Shown: positions 1 to 10,013 of the stretch, piece after piece
Layout: every line of letters begins with the position of its first letter
Position numbering within the stretch: the stretch's first letter is position 1
From: Sphingopyxis sp. YR583
Lineage (GTDB): Bacteria > Pseudomonadota > Alphaproteobacteria > Sphingomonadales > Sphingomonadaceae
Direction of reading: 5' to 3'
NCBI RefSeq assembly: GCF_900108295.1
Contig: NZ_FNWK01000001.1
Coordinates: forward strand, 434,001 to 498,000
Length of the DNA stretch: 64,000 bases
Program-made: the position numbers and the translations under genes
Notes under the pieces: model-generated
What the model was told of the DNA's origin: nothing
The model's database searches: none
The model's input: only the letters and a program-made list of their open reading frames with translations

Positions 1-20
1 AGCGAGAGGCGGCGCATCAT
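1..20 (-). CDS. Start of the next gene of the cdsA cluster (partial, possibly dxr)
   Basis: Two adjacent ATG codons (rev. comp. of 18-20 and 15-17) lie just after the cdsA stop and open a frame reading M-M-R-R-L-S, which leaves the window. In this conserved alphaproteobacterial cluster the gene after cdsA is usually dxr (1-deoxy-D-xylulose-5-phosphate reductoisomerase), whose N-terminus often reads RR-x-x-I/L-L-G-A-T-G. Only six codons are visible, so the identity rests on synteny alone. Confidence 0.35.
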
Positions 21-21
21 G

Positions 22-699
22 TCAGCCCGCCGCCCGCACGGCGATCTGGCCCATGAACGCCAGCGCGCCGAGCAACAGCGCCACCGGCAACACGCCGTCG
101 ACGCGGTCGAACAGGCCGCCGTGGCCGGGAATGAGCTTGCCCGAATCCTTGACCCCGGCGCGGCGCTTCATCCAGCTTTGCGCGAGGTCGCCCAGTTGTG
201 CGAGCAGCCCCATGAACAGACCGATCCACAGCGGCACGCCAATGATGCCCGCGCGGTCGCCGATCGTCGCACTCGCGATCAGCGCCGCGACCATCCCGCC
301 GACGAGCCCCGACCAGGTCTTCGACGGGCTGATTTTGGGTGCGAGGCGCGCGCCGCCAAAGGCACGGCCGGCGAAATAGGCCCCGATATCGGTCGCCCAG
401 ACCATGCCGAAGACCCATAGCGCCGCGGTCATGCCGAGCGCGTCGCGGACGAACCAGAGCCCCGCCATCGCGCCGACAACGAGGATCGGACCAAGAATGT
501 TGAGACCCGTCCTCGCTCCGCCGCCAAGGGTCATCGCCTTGACGAGTTGAAACCATTCGACGAGGACGAGCGCCCCGCCGACAAGCAGCAGCAAGCCGAA
601 CGCCAGCCCGCCGAACCAGAGCGCGGTGCCGGCGATCGCAAACAGCACGATTGCCGACCCGATCCGCACCCAAAGGTCCGATTTAACCGCTGCCGCCAT
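22..699 (-). CDS. cdsA: Phosphatidate cytidylyltransferase CdsA
   Basis: Makes CDP-diacylglycerol from phosphatidic acid and CTP at the inner membrane, the branch point for all phospholipids including the PssA/Psd products encoded at 5290-6811. The 225-residue protein is mostly hydrophobic with several membrane helices. Its C-terminus (residues about 175-202) carries the CdsA family signature: S-W-M-K-R-R, then K-D-S-G-K and P-G-H-G-G-L-F-D-R-V-D. The gene starts 3 bases after the uppS stop, so the two are co-transcribed. It is somewhat shorter than the E. coli enzyme, as is common in sphingomonads. Confidence 0.95.
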   Translation of the reverse strand: MAAAVKSDLWVRIGSAIVLFAIAGTALWFGGLAFGLLLLVGGALVLVEWFQLVKAMTLGGGARTGLNILGPILVVGAMAGLWFVRDALGMTAALWVFGMVWATDIGAYFAGRAFGGARLAPKISPSKTWSGLVGGMVAALIASATIGDRAGIIGVPLWIGLFMGLLAQLGDLAQSWMKRRAGVKDSGKLIPGHGGLFDRVDGVLPVALLLGALAFMGQIAVRAAG

Positions 700-702
700 G
701 AA

Positions 703-1395
703 CTAAAGTCCCCCGTAACGGCGGTCGCGCCGCGCAAAATGGTCGAGCGCTGCTTTGAGATCGGCCGGCTTGAAATCGGGCCACAGCTTGTCGGTGAAAT
801 AAAGTTCGGCATAGGCCGATTGCCAGAGCAGGAAGTTCGACAACCGCACCTCGCCCGAGGTGCGGATAAGCAGGTCGAGCGGCGGCATGTCCGCGGTGTC
901 GAGATTGGCTTCGATCGTCTCGGCCGTAATTTCGCCCGCCGCCGCCGCAGCGGTCGCCGCGCGTACAAGCTCGTCCTGCGCCCCATAGTTGAGCGCGACC
1001 GCGAGCGTCGTGCGCTTGTTGCCTGCCGTGCGTTCGAGCGCATTGTCGATCAGCGCGACGACATCGGGCGCAAGCGCGCGCCAGTTGCCGATCACCTTCA
1101 GCTTGACGTCGTTCGCCGCAAATTCGTCGAGGTCCGACAGGATGAAGCGCTTCATCAGCCCCATCAGGTCGCTCACCTCTTCCTCGGGCCGCTTCCAGTT
1201 CTCCGACGAAAAAGCGTAGAGCGTCATCGCCTCGATGCCGAGGTCGCCCGCCGCGCGCACGATCGTCCGCACCGCCTCGACGCCCGCCTTGTGGCCGGCG
1301 ACGCGGGGCAGCAGGCGCTTCTTCGCCCAACGGCCATTGCCGTCCATGATGATGGCGACATGGCGTGCGCCGTGGCTGGCGGCAGTTGTCGTCAT
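703..1395 (-). CDS. uppS: Isoprenyl transferase (undecaprenyl diphosphate synthase)
   Basis: Cis-prenyltransferase that condenses farnesyl diphosphate with isopentenyl diphosphate to make undecaprenyl diphosphate, the lipid carrier for peptidoglycan and polysaccharide precursors. At 230 residues it has normal length. The N-terminus shows I-I-M-D-G-N-G-R-W-A-K-K-R with the catalytic Asp at 18. The C-terminal third shows the conserved I-R-T-S-G-E-V-R-L-S-N-F-L-L-W-Q-S-A-Y-A-E-L block for the homoallylic substrate. It lies between frr and cdsA in the standard order. Confidence 0.96.
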   Translation of the reverse strand: MTTTAASHGARHVAIIMDGNGRWAKKRLLPRVAGHKAGVEAVRTIVRAAGDLGIEAMTLYAFSSENWKRPEEEVSDLMGLMKRFILSDLDEFAANDVKLKVIGNWRALAPDVVALIDNALERTAGNKRTTLAVALNYGAQDELVRAATAAAAAGEITAETIEANLDTADMPPLDLLIRTSGEVRLSNFLLWQSAYAELYFTDKLWPDFKPADLKAALDHFARRDRRYGGL

Positions 1396-1429
1396 AGTTC
1401 GTTCAGCGTCCCGGGAACCGACCGATGCA

Positions 1430-1984
1430 CTAGCCCAGGATTTCCTTTTCCTTCGCGGTCGCAGCAGCGTCGATTTCGGCGATCGTCGCGTCGGTCAGCT
1501 TCTGGACCTCGGTTTCCGAACGCTTGCGGTCGTCCTCGCTGATTTCCTTCTTATTCTCATCGGTCTTGAGGTTATCCATGCCGTCGCGGCGGACGTTGCG
1601 GACCGCGACGCGCGCCTTTTCGGCATATTGGCCGGCAAGCTTCGACAGCTCCTTGCGGCGCTCCTGCGTCATCTCGGGGATCGGCAGGCGCAGCACCTGA
1701 CCATCGACGATCGGATTGAGACCGAGTCCCGCCGAGCGGATCGCCTTGTCGACCGGACCGACGTTCGACTTGTCCCACACCTGTACCGACAGCATGCGCG
1801 GTTCGGGCGCGCTGACCGAGGCAACCTGGTTGAGCGGCATGTGGCTACCATAAACCTCGACCGTCACCGGGTCGAGCAGCGCGGTGTGCGCACGACCGGT
1901 GCGGAGGCCCGCGAGGTCGCTTTTCAGCGATTCAACGGCACCGTGCATGCGGCGTTCGAGGTCGGCCTTGTCATATTTCGCCAT
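1430..1984 (-). CDS. frr: Ribosome recycling factor
   Basis: Acts with EF-G in the cytoplasm to split the post-termination ribosome. The 184-residue length is typical. The start ([20 protein letters not shown]), the L-R-T-G-R-A-H block with the conserved arginine near residue 30, and the family segment R-N-V-R-R-D-G are all present. A good ribosome binding site (AGAGAGGAAAG) precedes the ATG, and pyrH ends 23 bases upstream. Confidence 0.97.
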   Translation of the reverse strand: MAKYDKADLERRMHGAVESLKSDLAGLRTGRAHTALLDPVTVEVYGSHMPLNQVASVSAPEPRMLSVQVWDKSNVGPVDKAIRSAGLGLNPIVDGQVLRLPIPEMTQERRKELSKLAGQYAEKARVAVRNVRRDGMDNLKTDENKKEISEDDRKRSETEVQKLTDATIAEIDAAATAKEKEILG

Positions 1985-2007
1985 CTGTCTTTCCTCTCTT
2001 GATTTGG

Positions 2008-2730
2008 TCAGGCGGCGTCAGCGACGACGGTCGAAACGCCCTCGCCCGCCAGCACGCGTGCCAGATTGCCCGGCTCGCGAATGTTGAACACGACGATCGG
2101 GATATGATTGTCGCGGCAGAGCGCCACCGCACTCGCGTCCATCACCTTCAGGTTATCGGCGAGCACACGGTCATAGCTCAGCGTGTCGTATCGGACCGCG
2201 CTCGCATCCTTCTTGGGGTCGGCGTTATAGACGCCGTCGACGCTGGTACCCTTCAGCAGCGCATCGCATTTCATTTCGGCGGCGCGGAGCGCGGCGCCGC
2301 TGTCGGTCGTGAAATAAGGCGCACCGACGCCGGCGGCGAAGATCACGACGCGGCCTTTTTCCATATGGCGTTCGGCGCGGCGGCGGATCACCGGCTCGCA
2401 CACCTTGTCCATCTCGATCGCCGACTGGACGCGCGTTTCGACGCCAAGCTGTTCGAGCGCATTCTGCATCGCGAGCGCGTTCATCACCGTGGCGAGCATG
2501 CCCATATAGTCGGCCTGCGCACGGTCCATGCCCTTCGCGGCGCCCGCCATGCCGCGGAAGATATTGCCGCCGCCGATGACGAGGCAGATTTCGAGGCCGC
2601 GCCCTTTGGCTTCCTTGACCTCGGCCGCCATGCTTGCGACGGTTTCGGGATCGATGCCGAACGGGCTGGAGCCCATCAGCGCCTCGCCCGACAGTTTCAG
2701 CAGGATGCGTTTCATGCCGGGCAATGCCAT
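2008..2730 (-). CDS. pyrH: UMP kinase
   Basis: Phosphorylates UMP to UDP with ATP in pyrimidine nucleotide synthesis; a cytoplasmic hexamer of the amino-acid-kinase fold. The open frame runs upstream to 2787, but family alignment ([14 protein letters not shown] close to the N-terminus) and the purine-rich AAGAGG upstream favour ATG at 2730. This gives 240 residues. Other family blocks are [10 protein letters not shown] and the nucleotide-binding [11 protein letters not shown] near the C-terminus. It sits in the usual rpsB-tsf-pyrH-frr order. Confidence 0.96.
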   Translation of the reverse strand: MALPGMKRILLKLSGEALMGSSPFGIDPETVASMAAEVKEAKGRGLEICLVIGGGNIFRGMAGAAKGMDRAQADYMGMLATVMNALAMQNALEQLGVETRVQSAIEMDKVCEPVIRRRAERHMEKGRVVIFAAGVGAPYFTTDSGAALRAAEMKCDALLKGTSVDGVYNADPKKDASAVRYDTLSYDRVLADNLKVMDASAVALCRDNHIPIVVFNIREPGNLARVLAGEGVSTVVADAA

Positions 2731-2761
2731 GGGGGAACCTCTTGCAAACTCAATATATGCG

Positions 2762-2795
2762 AATGGCGCGCACCCTAGAGCGGGCACGCGCCATT
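2762..2795 (-). terminator. Hairpin in the tsf-pyrH spacer
   Basis: A perfect 9-base stem (AATGGCGCG / CGCGCCATT) with a 16-base loop lies between the tsf stop and the pyrH start. No clear T-run follows on the minus strand, so it is more likely a partial terminator or RNA-processing/stability hairpin that separates ribosomal from pyrH-frr expression. The fold is visible; the role is inferred. Confidence 0.4.
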
Positions 2796-2842
2796 GCCAA
2801 GCGGACTACCGCGACGAACGCAGCAATCCGGATCTTCTTTTA

Positions 2843-3769
2843 TCAGACGCCGGCGACGGCCGCGACTTCCGCCGCGAAATCGCTTTCTTCCTTCTCGATG
2901 CCTTCACCGAGCTGGAAGCGGACGAAGCCCTTGAGCGTGATCGTCGCGCCGACATCCTTGCCGGCAGCGGCGACGACTTCGGCGACCGGGGTCTTGCCGT
3001 CCATCACAAACAGCTGCGACAGCAGCGCGTTTTCCTTGCGGTACTTGGCGATCGCGCCGTCGACCATCTTCGAAACGATGTCGGCGGGCTTGCCCGACTG
3101 GGCGGCCTTCTCCTCGGCGATCGCGCGTTCGCGAGCAACGAGGTCGGCGTCGAGATCGTCACCGTTCAGCGCCAGCGGGTTCGCGGCGGCGACATGCATC
3201 GCAAGCTGCTTGCCCAGCGGTTCCAGAACGTCGGCACCGGCGGTCGATTCGAGCGCGACGAGCACGCCGATCTTGCCCATGCCGGGTGCGGCAGCGTTGT
3301 GGACATAGCCCGTGACAACGCCCGAATTCACCGAGACGATGGTCGAGCGGCGCAGCGACTGGTTTTCACCGATCGTCGCGATGTTGCTGGTCAGCTTCTC
3401 GGCGACGGTGCCGCCGCTCGGATAGGCTGCAGCGGCGAGCGCTTCGATGTCCGAGATATTGCCGGCGAGCGCGACCTGCGTCACGTCGCGGACGAATTCC
3501 TGGAACTGCTCGTTCTTGCCGACGAAGTCGGTTTCGCTGTTCACTTCGACCATTGCACCGCGGGTGCCGTCGGTTGCGACGCCAACGAGGCCTTCGGCAG
3601 CAACGCGGCCAGCCTTCTTGGCGGCGGCGGCGAGGCCCTTGGTGCGCAGCCAGTCGATCGACGCTTCGATGTCACCGTTGTTTTCGGCGAGCGCCTTTTT
3701 GCAGTCCATCATGCCTGCGCCCGTGCGGTCGCGCAGTTCCTTGACGAGAGCGGCCGTAATTTCAGCCAT
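2843..3769 (-). CDS. tsf: Translation elongation factor Ts
   Basis: Guanine nucleotide exchange factor for EF-Tu. The 308-residue protein begins [20 protein letters not shown] followed by M-D-C-K-K-A-L, the invariant N-terminal EF-Ts motif. Residues about 80-90 carry the T-D-F-V-(A/G)-K-N core that inserts into EF-Tu. Length and start agree with the family. It follows rpsB after a 130-base spacer holding a stable hairpin. Confidence 0.98.
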   Translation of the reverse strand: MAEITAALVKELRDRTGAGMMDCKKALAENNGDIEASIDWLRTKGLAAAAKKAGRVAAEGLVGVATDGTRGAMVEVNSETDFVGKNEQFQEFVRDVTQVALAGNISDIEALAAAAYPSGGTVAEKLTSNIATIGENQSLRRSTIVSVNSGVVTGYVHNAAAPGMGKIGVLVALESTAGADVLEPLGKQLAMHVAAANPLALNGDDLDADLVARERAIAEEKAAQSGKPADIVSKMVDGAIAKYRKENALLSQLFVMDGKTPVAEVVAAAGKDVGATITLKGFVRFQLGEGIEKEESDFAAEVAAVAGV

Positions 3770-3848
3770 GGAATATTCCTTTCAAAAGGGGCGAGCCCAT
3801 CTGGCCCGCGGGACGCCCGCGCGCATGGCGGGGCGATAAGTCAAAGGG

Positions 3849-3888
3849 ATGACAGGGACGGCGTGGATCATGCCGCGCCGTCCCGTCA
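3849..3888 (-). terminator. Hairpin in the rpsB-tsf spacer (attenuator-like)
   Basis: A long imperfect inverted repeat with arms ATGAC-a-GGGACGGCG and CGCCGTCCC-GTCAT lies between the rpsB stop and the tsf start. On the minus strand it is followed by CCCTTTGACTTA, a weak T tail. In E. coli a terminator-like element between rpsB and tsf tunes the S2:EF-Ts ratio, and a similar function is inferred here. Confidence 0.5.
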
Positions 3889-3899
3889 TGCCCGAGCGA

Positions 3900-4733
<834 letters not shown>

Positions 4734-4956
4734 AGTCTTTCTCCTTCCGGTTGGTCCTCTGGAAAGCAAGAACCGAAGGCCCGCAAGCGGACGATCCGGC
4801 ACCGGTTTATGTGCGCCTTCCATGTGGAATGGGCGGGCCGTTAGCCGCCCTGGCCGTTAAAAGCAAGAGGTGTGCGGGCGCTTTCGCGTTCAATGGAGGC
4901 GGGGCTGCAGACTCAATTCGGCGACAAAGCGACTCCGTTCGTCGCAAATCTGTTGA

Positions 4957-4971
4957 GAACAAAGCAGGAAC
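4957..4971. promoter_or_regulatory. Candidate alphaproteobacterial SOS (LexA) box
   Basis: GAAC-AAAGCAG-GAAC is a direct repeat with a 7-base gap. It reads GTTC-N7-GTTC on the other strand, which is the published alphaproteobacterial LexA consensus. It lies 75 bases before the ATG of the small membrane protein at 5046 and about 225 bases before rpsB on the other strand, so it more likely serves the small gene. The 4734-5045 spacer otherwise holds only the promoters of these two divergent units. A GAAC-N7-GAAC match can occur by chance. Confidence 0.45.
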
Positions 4972-5045
4972 ATGGAACGAAAAGCCCAACGAAACCGTCG
5001 CAGGTTAACAAAAGGTTTCGCACACGAAAGCCGAAAGGACAAGTC

Positions 5046-5306
5046 ATGGTTCAGGTCGCAGCCGCCCTCCTCTTCACCCTCGCCGCCGGCCTCGGCGTCA
5101 CGGTGATCCTGGCCATGCTCAAGAATAACGAGAATGCGATTCTCTCGGCGCTGCTCGGCGAAGGCGCTTTCCCGATCGACGCCGCGCCGCAGTCGGGCCC
5201 GCTTCCGCAGAAGATCACGCTGCGCCGCTCGCCCGCACGCCGCGACGCCCCCCGCCCGGTCCGCGCCGTGACGCGGATGCAGCCGGCGCTCAGCCGCGCC
5301 GCCTGA
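5046..5306 (+). CDS. Small single-pass membrane protein, hypothetical (86 aa)
   Basis: The frame is open from 4872, but ATG at 5046 has AAAGGA 8 bases upstream and gives a protein that begins directly with a membrane helix (MVQVAAALLFTLAAGLGVTV, then I-L-A-M-L at about 4-25). A short polar segment K-N-N-E-N follows, then a basic, proline-rich cytoplasmic tail rich in R (R-R-S-P-A-R-R-D-A-P-R-P-V-R). I cannot name a family. Its 3' end overlaps the convergent pssA by 17 bases. A SOS-box-like repeat upstream suggests DNA-damage control. In Caulobacter the SOS-induced division inhibitor SidA is also a small membrane protein, but no sequence similarity is claimed. Confidence 0.7.
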   Translation: MVQVAAALLFTLAAGLGVTVILAMLKNNENAILSALLGEGAFPIDAAPQSGPLPQKITLRRSPARRDAPRPVRAVTRMQPALSRAA

Positions 5307-6087
5307 CCCTTGCATAGCTGGCGATGCCGAACGGAAGCGTCGCAGCATAGATTGCGCATACCGCAAGCAGGGTCAGCCAAGGCGCAGTGACGAGGGCGGC
5401 ACCGAGCAGGCCAACCCCCGCCAGTGCGAAAAGACGCCACGACCGGCGCAAGCGGATCGATGACCAGCTATAGGTCGGAATGGCCGAGATCATCAGCATC
5501 GCGACCCCGAGCGCCCAAGGCATCACGACATACCATTCGCGGAACAGCTCATTGCCCGTCGTCAGCCACAGATAGACGGGCACGAACGACACCCCTGCCC
5601 CCGCAGGCGCCGGGATGCCGGTATTGAAGCCAGCCGACTTGTGCGGCTGGAAATCCGCATCCATGCGCGAATTGAAGCGCGCCAAGCGCAGCGCGCAACA
5701 AACCGCCAGCGCCAGTGCAGCGGTCCAGCCGAATTTCGGCGCATCGGCGAGCGACCAGAAGAACAGGATCATCGCCGGCGCGACGCCAAAAGCGATCACG
5801 TCCGACAGCGAATCGAGTTCGGCGCCGAACTTGCTCTGCGCGCGAAGCAGCCGCGCGATCCGCCCGTCCATCCCGTCGAGCACGCCCGCGACGATGATCA
5901 TCGTAATCGCCGCCTCCCACGCACCGTCGATCGCAAAGCGGACGCCGGTGAGCCCCGAACAGAGCGCGAGCAGGGTGATCGCATTGGGCGCAAAGGCGCG
6001 CAGCGGGATACCGCCGATGCGGCGGCGTTCCGCTTCACCCGGGGCGTCGGCCGAAAGCGGGGCGTCGTCCGCCAAATTACTGACCAA
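5290..6087 (-). CDS. pssA: CDP-diacylglycerol--serine O-phosphatidyltransferase
   Basis: Transfers phosphatidyl from CDP-diacylglycerol to L-serine, making phosphatidylserine in the inner membrane. The 265-residue polytopic protein carries the CDP-alcohol phosphatidyltransferase signature near residues 90-116: D-G-M-D-G-R-I-A-R, then G-A-E-L-D-S-L-S-D, with all four metal/substrate aspartates. Its ATG lies inside the last codons of psd (11-base overlap), so translation is coupled and the two consecutive enzymes are made together. Confidence 0.95.
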   Translation of the reverse strand: MVSNLADDAPLSADAPGEAERRRIGGIPLRAFAPNAITLLALCSGLTGVRFAIDGAWEAAITMIIVAGVLDGMDGRIARLLRAQSKFGAELDSLSDVIAFGVAPAMILFFWSLADAPKFGWTAALALAVCCALRLARFNSRMDADFQPHKSAGFNTGIPAPAGAGVSFVPVYLWLTTGNELFREWYVVMPWALGVAMLMISAIPTYSWSSIRLRRSWRLFALAGVGLLGAALVTAPWLTLLAVCAIYAATLPFGIASYARVRRRG

Positions 6088-6811
6088 TCCCGTCGATCGT
6101 CTCGGCCTTGCCGATCCGGGCGATCACCGTCTCGCCGGCAAGCGTGCGCTGGCCGAGCAACACCTGCGGCGTCGTTCCCACGGGCAGATAGACGTCGACG
6201 CGGCTGCCGAAACGGATGAGGCCGACGCGCTGGCCGGTGGTGAGTTCGTTGCCCATGGTGACAAAAGGCATGATGCGGCGCGCGACAAGGCCGGCGATCT
6301 GGGTGAAGCCGACGCGAACGCCATCGGCGCGCTCGACGACGAAATGCTGGCGTTCATTCTCTTCGCTCGCCTTGTCGAGGTCGGCATTCACGAATTTACC
6401 CGGGATATACACAAGCTTGCGCAGCGTTCCTGCGACCGGGGTGCGGTTGATATGGACGTCGAACACGCTCATGAAAATCGACACGCGCAGCATCGGCGCC
6501 GCGCCCAGCCCGTCGGGGCCCGCGATCTCGGGCGGCGGCGGGACTTCGGCGATCTGGGTGATGAGCCCGTCGGCGGGCGCGATGATGACATCGGCCTCCG
6601 CCGGCGTAACGCGCACCGGATCGCGAAAGAAGGCGCCAACCCAGACGGTCACGCCCAGCATCAGCCAGCCGATTATTTCCCAGCCGAGCAGCCAGAAACA
6701 GAGCGTCACGATACCGGCAATCAAAAGGAATTTGCGCCCTTCCGGATGGATCGAGGGCCATTGCCATTTGATGCCGCCGCCGGGGCGGTTCGAGGATATG
6801 ATATTGGACAT
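6077..6811 (-). CDS. psd: Phosphatidylserine decarboxylase proenzyme
   Basis: Decarboxylates phosphatidylserine to phosphatidylethanolamine with a pyruvoyl cofactor formed by self-cleavage. At 244 residues it belongs to the short class of Psd. It has two membrane segments near residues 27-55, then the catalytic domain with [13 protein letters not shown]. The self-cleavage site is expected at Gly-Ser in [11 protein letters not shown] near residues 200-210. It precedes and overlaps pssA. The start region is divergent from icd. Confidence 0.95.
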   Translation of the reverse strand: MSNIISSNRPGGGIKWQWPSIHPEGRKFLLIAGIVTLCFWLLGWEIIGWLMLGVTVWVGAFFRDPVRVTPAEADVIIAPADGLITQIAEVPPPPEIAGPDGLGAAPMLRVSIFMSVFDVHINRTPVAGTLRKLVYIPGKFVNADLDKASEENERQHFVVERADGVRVGFTQIAGLVARRIMPFVTMGNELTTGQRVGLIRFGSRVDVYLPVGTTPQVLLGQRTLAGETVIARIGKAETIDGIGQ

Positions 6812-6947
6812 GGGCGTTCTTCTAGGGGGCAGCTTCTATACTGACAATGGATAAGCTGACCGGCCCGTTCCACCGGCAGTTGAACATTCTCTCGGCTTTG
6901 CCTAAGGCGCTCGCAACTCCGACTCCCCAAGGAAAAAGGCTGAACGC

Positions 6948-8162
6948 ATGGGCAAGATCAAGGTAGCCAACCCGGTCGTCGAACTCGACGGCGACGAAAT
7001 GACCCGGATCATCTGGCAGTGGATCCGCGAGCGACTGATCCTCCCCTATCTCGATATCGACCTGCACTATTACGACCTCGGCATCGAGAAGCGCGACGAG
7101 ACCGACGACAAGATCACCGTCGAAGCCGCGAATGCGATCAAGAAATATGGCGTCGGCGTGAAGTGCGCGACGATCACCCCCGACGAAGCGCGCGTCGAGG
7201 AATTCGGCCTCAAGAAGATGTGGAAGTCGCCGAACGGCACGATCCGCAACATCCTTGGCGGTGTCGTGTTCCGCGAACCGATCGTGATGCGCAACGTCCC
7301 CCGCCTCGTCCCCGGCTGGACCGACCCGATCGTCGTCGGCCGCCACGCATTCGGCGACCAGTATAAGGCGACCGACTTCCGCGTCCCCGGCCCCGGCAAG
7401 CTGCGCCTCGTGTTCGAAGGCGAGGACGGCACACTGATCGACGAGGAAGTGTTCCAGTTCCCTTCGTCTGGTGTCGCGATGGGCATGTACAACCTCGACG
7501 ATTCGATCCGCGACTTCGCACGCGCCAGCCTGAACTATGGCCTCGCCCGCCAGTGGCCGGTGTATCTGTCGACCAAGAACACGATCTTGAAAGCCTATGA
7601 CGGCCGCTTCAAGGATCTGTTCGAAGAAGTGTTCCAGGCCGAATTCAAGGCGAAGTTCGACGAGATCGGCATCGTATACGAACATCGCCTGATCGACGAC
7701 ATGGTCGCCTCGGCACTCAAGTGGAGCGGCAAGTTCGTCTGGGCCTGCAAGAATTACGACGGCGACGTCCAGTCGGACACCGTCGCGCAGGGCTTCGGCT
7801 CGCTCGGCCTGATGACCAGCGTGCTGATGACCCCCGACGGCAAGACCGTTGAATCGGAAGCCGCGCACGGCACCGTGACCCGCCACTACCGCATGCACCA
7901 GCAGGGCAAGGCGACGTCGACCAACCCGATCGCGTCGATCTTCGCCTGGACCGGCGGCCTCAAGCATCGCGGCAAGCTCGACGACAACGCCGCGCTGATC
8001 AAATTCGCCGACGACCTCGAAAAGGTCTGCGTCGCGACGGTCGAAAGCGGCAAGATGACCAAGGATCTGGCGCTGCTGATCGGTCCCGATCAGAACTGGC
8101 TGACGACCGAAGGTTTCTTCGAGGCGATCGTCGAAAATCTCGAAGCCAAAATGGGAAGCTGA
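6948..8162 (+). CDS. icd: NADP-dependent isocitrate dehydrogenase
   Basis: Converts isocitrate to 2-oxoglutarate with NADP+ in the TCA cycle. The 404-residue length and sequence ([20 protein letters not shown], then I-I-W-Q-W-I) match the eukaryotic-type homodimeric enzyme common in alphaproteobacteria, not the E. coli type. Substrate and metal blocks visible are [14 protein letters not shown] and the [10 protein letters not shown] region. AAGGAAAAAGG upstream supports the start. A single-gene unit ended by a GC-rich hairpin. Confidence 0.97.
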   Translation: MGKIKVANPVVELDGDEMTRIIWQWIRERLILPYLDIDLHYYDLGIEKRDETDDKITVEAANAIKKYGVGVKCATITPDEARVEEFGLKKMWKSPNGTIRNILGGVVFREPIVMRNVPRLVPGWTDPIVVGRHAFGDQYKATDFRVPGPGKLRLVFEGEDGTLIDEEVFQFPSSGVAMGMYNLDDSIRDFARASLNYGLARQWPVYLSTKNTILKAYDGRFKDLFEEVFQAEFKAKFDEIGIVYEHRLIDDMVASALKWSGKFVWACKNYDGDVQSDTVAQGFGSLGLMTSVLMTPDGKTVESEAAHGTVTRHYRMHQQGKATSTNPIASIFAWTGGLKHRGKLDDNAALIKFADDLEKVCVATVESGKMTKDLALLIGPDQNWLTTEGFFEAIVENLEAKMGS

Positions 8163-8201
8163 AAACAACCAAAAAGGTTGGGATAGCTATCTAGCCAATC
8201 G

Positions 8202-8226
8202 GGGCCGGCCTGCATAAGGTCGGCCC
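8202..8226 (+). terminator. GC-rich hairpin after icd, ending at the next start codon
   Basis: GGGCCGGCCT-gcat-AAGGTCGGCCC forms a strong stem with one mismatch in the icd-antiporter spacer. It can terminate icd. Its 3' arm ends two bases before the antiporter ATG at 8229, where a ribosome binding site would be expected. Confidence 0.5.
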
Positions 8227-8228
8227 TT

Positions 8229-10013
8229 ATGGTATCGGAAACAGAAACCTCGCTTATCGGCGATGCGCTGGTGGTGCTGGGCGCCGCGGGCATCGTCATC
8301 CCGGCATTCGCCCGTTTCCGCCTGCCGCCCGTGATCGGTTTCATCCTCGTCGGGCTGCTCGTCGGCCCCTCGGGCCTCGGATCGCTGACCGGCGATTATC
8401 CCTGGCTGCGTCACGTCACGATCGGATCGGCCGAGGAGATCGCCCTCTTCGCCGAACTCGGCATCGTCCTGCTGCTCTTCTCGATCGGTCTCGAACTGTC
8501 GTTCCGCCGCCTGTGGCAGCTGCGCAAACTTGTCTTCGGCATCGGCGCCGCCGAACTGACCCTGTGCGGGCTGATCCTCGGCACCGCGCTTTTGTTGCTC
8601 GGCGATCTGTCGCCCCCCGCCGCTTATGGCCTTGGCATCGCCCTCGCCCTCTCGTCGACCGCGCTTGTGCTGCCGATCGCCGGTACCAAGTCGGCGGTCG
8701 GAAAATCGGCCTTTTCGATGCTGCTGTTCGAGGATCTGGCGCTCGTCCCGATCATCTTCATCCTCGCCGCGCTATCGCCCGCAACCTCTGGCGACAGCGC
8801 CGAACTGCTGCTGACGACGCTTTGGCAAGGCGCGCTCGTCGTCGCGGCGCTCGCGATCGGCGGCTGGTTCCTGCTGCCGAAGATCTTCGCGCAGGCCGCG
8901 CGCGCCAAGGATCCCGAACTGTTCCTGGCCGCCAGCCTCCTTGTGGTCATCGTCGCCGCGCTCGCGACCGCAGCGGTCGGCCTTTCCCCCATCGTCGGCG
9001 CGCTGCTCGCTGGGCTGATGATCGCCGAGACCGAATATCACAACGAGGTCGAAGCGATCACCGCGCCGTTCAAGGGTCTCGCGCTCGGGGTGTTCCTGAT
9101 CAGCGTCGGAATGGGGCTGAACCTCAAGAGCATCGCGGCGCTGTGGCCGCAGTTGATCGCGGCGGTCGTCGGCGTCGTGCTGGTCAAGGCGGTCGTTACC
9201 GCCGCGCTGCTGCGCTTTTCGGGGGTTGCCCGCCGCGGCACCGCCGCCGAGGTCGGCCTGCTGATGTCGAGCCCTTCGGAAACGACCCTGATCGTGCTCG
9301 CGACGGCGCTGCAAGCGCAGCTCATCAGCCGCAGCACCGCCGAATTCTGGCAACTCGTCACCGCGATCGGACTGACCATCACGCCGCTTCTCGCCCGTAT
9401 CGGTCACGATATCGCACGGCGGATCGAGATGCGCACCGGCGAAGGCCAGCTCGACGAAACGCCCGAAGGCCGTACTGTCATCGTCGGTTTCGGCCGCGTC
9501 GGGCACACCGTCGCGGAACTGCTGCGCGAGCATGAACGCCCCTATATCGCGGTCGACGCCGACATCGACACCGTCGCCGCCGCGCGGCGCGACGGTTTCA
9601 GCGTGCGCTTCGCCGACGTGGCTCGGCCGGGAAGCCTCGACAAGCTGGGTATCGAACATGCGAAAGCGATCGTGCTGACGATGGACGACCCGGTGCAGCA
9701 ACTGCGCATGACGCGCCAACTGCGCCAGAAATATCCCGACCTGCCGATCATCAGCCGTGCGCGCGACGCCGACCATGCGGGGGCACTTTATCAGGCCGGC
9801 GCAAGCGATGCCGTGCCCGAGACGCTCGAAAGCTCGTTGCAGCTTGCCGAGGCGGTGCTCATCGACCTCGGCGTCGCAATGGGGCCAGTGATCGCGTCGA
9901 TTCACGATGTCCGCGCCAAGATGCGGCACGACATCATGACGAAGGGCAAACTGGAACATGAACCGCGGATCAGGCGGACGCGGCGGACGCCCGGAGGCAG
10001 CGAAACCGCCTAG
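8229..10013 (+). CDS. CPA2 family monovalent cation:proton antiporter with RCK domain
   Basis: Inner-membrane exchanger of the KefB/KefC/YbaL type, expected to let K+ (or Na+) leave in exchange for H+. The N-terminal 390 residues or so are a 12-13 helix sodium/hydrogen exchanger domain with the family blocks G-L-E-L-S-F-R and L-A-L-S-S-T-A-L-V. An RCK/TrkA-N domain follows from about residue 417 (R-T-V-I-V-G-F-G-R-V-G-H, the NAD-binding glycine motif, with acidic D-A-D-I-D at the next strand). Total length 594. No ribosome binding site is visible because a hairpin fills that position. The 3' end overlaps the convergent M16 gene by 4 bases. Confidence 0.92.
   Translation: MVSETETSLIGDALVVLGAAGIVIPAFARFRLPPVIGFILVGLLVGPSGLGSLTGDYPWLRHVTIGSAEEIALFAELGIVLLLFSIGLELSFRRLWQLRKLVFGIGAAELTLCGLILGTALLLLGDLSPPAAYGLGIALALSSTALVLPIAGTKSAVGKSAFSMLLFEDLALVPIIFILAALSPATSGDSAELLLTTLWQGALVVAALAIGGWFLLPKIFAQAARAKDPELFLAASLLVVIVAALATAAVGLSPIVGALLAGLMIAETEYHNEVEAITAPFKGLALGVFLISVGMGLNLKSIAALWPQLIAAVVGVVLVKAVVTAALLRFSGVARRGTAAEVGLLMSSPSETTLIVLATALQAQLISRSTAEFWQLVTAIGLTITPLLARIGHDIARRIEMRTGEGQLDETPEGRTVIVGFGRVGHTVAELLREHERPYIAVDADIDTVAAARRDGFSVRFADVARPGSLDKLGIEHAKAIVLTMDDPVQQLRMTRQLRQKYPDLPIISRARDADHAGALYQAGASDAVPETLESSLQLAEAVLIDLGVAMGPVIASIHDVRAKMRHDIMTKGKLEHEPRIRRTRRTPGGSETA

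Noticed and set aside
6822..8168. A 448-codon minus-strand frame opposite icd
   Set aside because: It is an antisense shadow; the icd product is complete and conserved, and the antisense translation shows no known domain.
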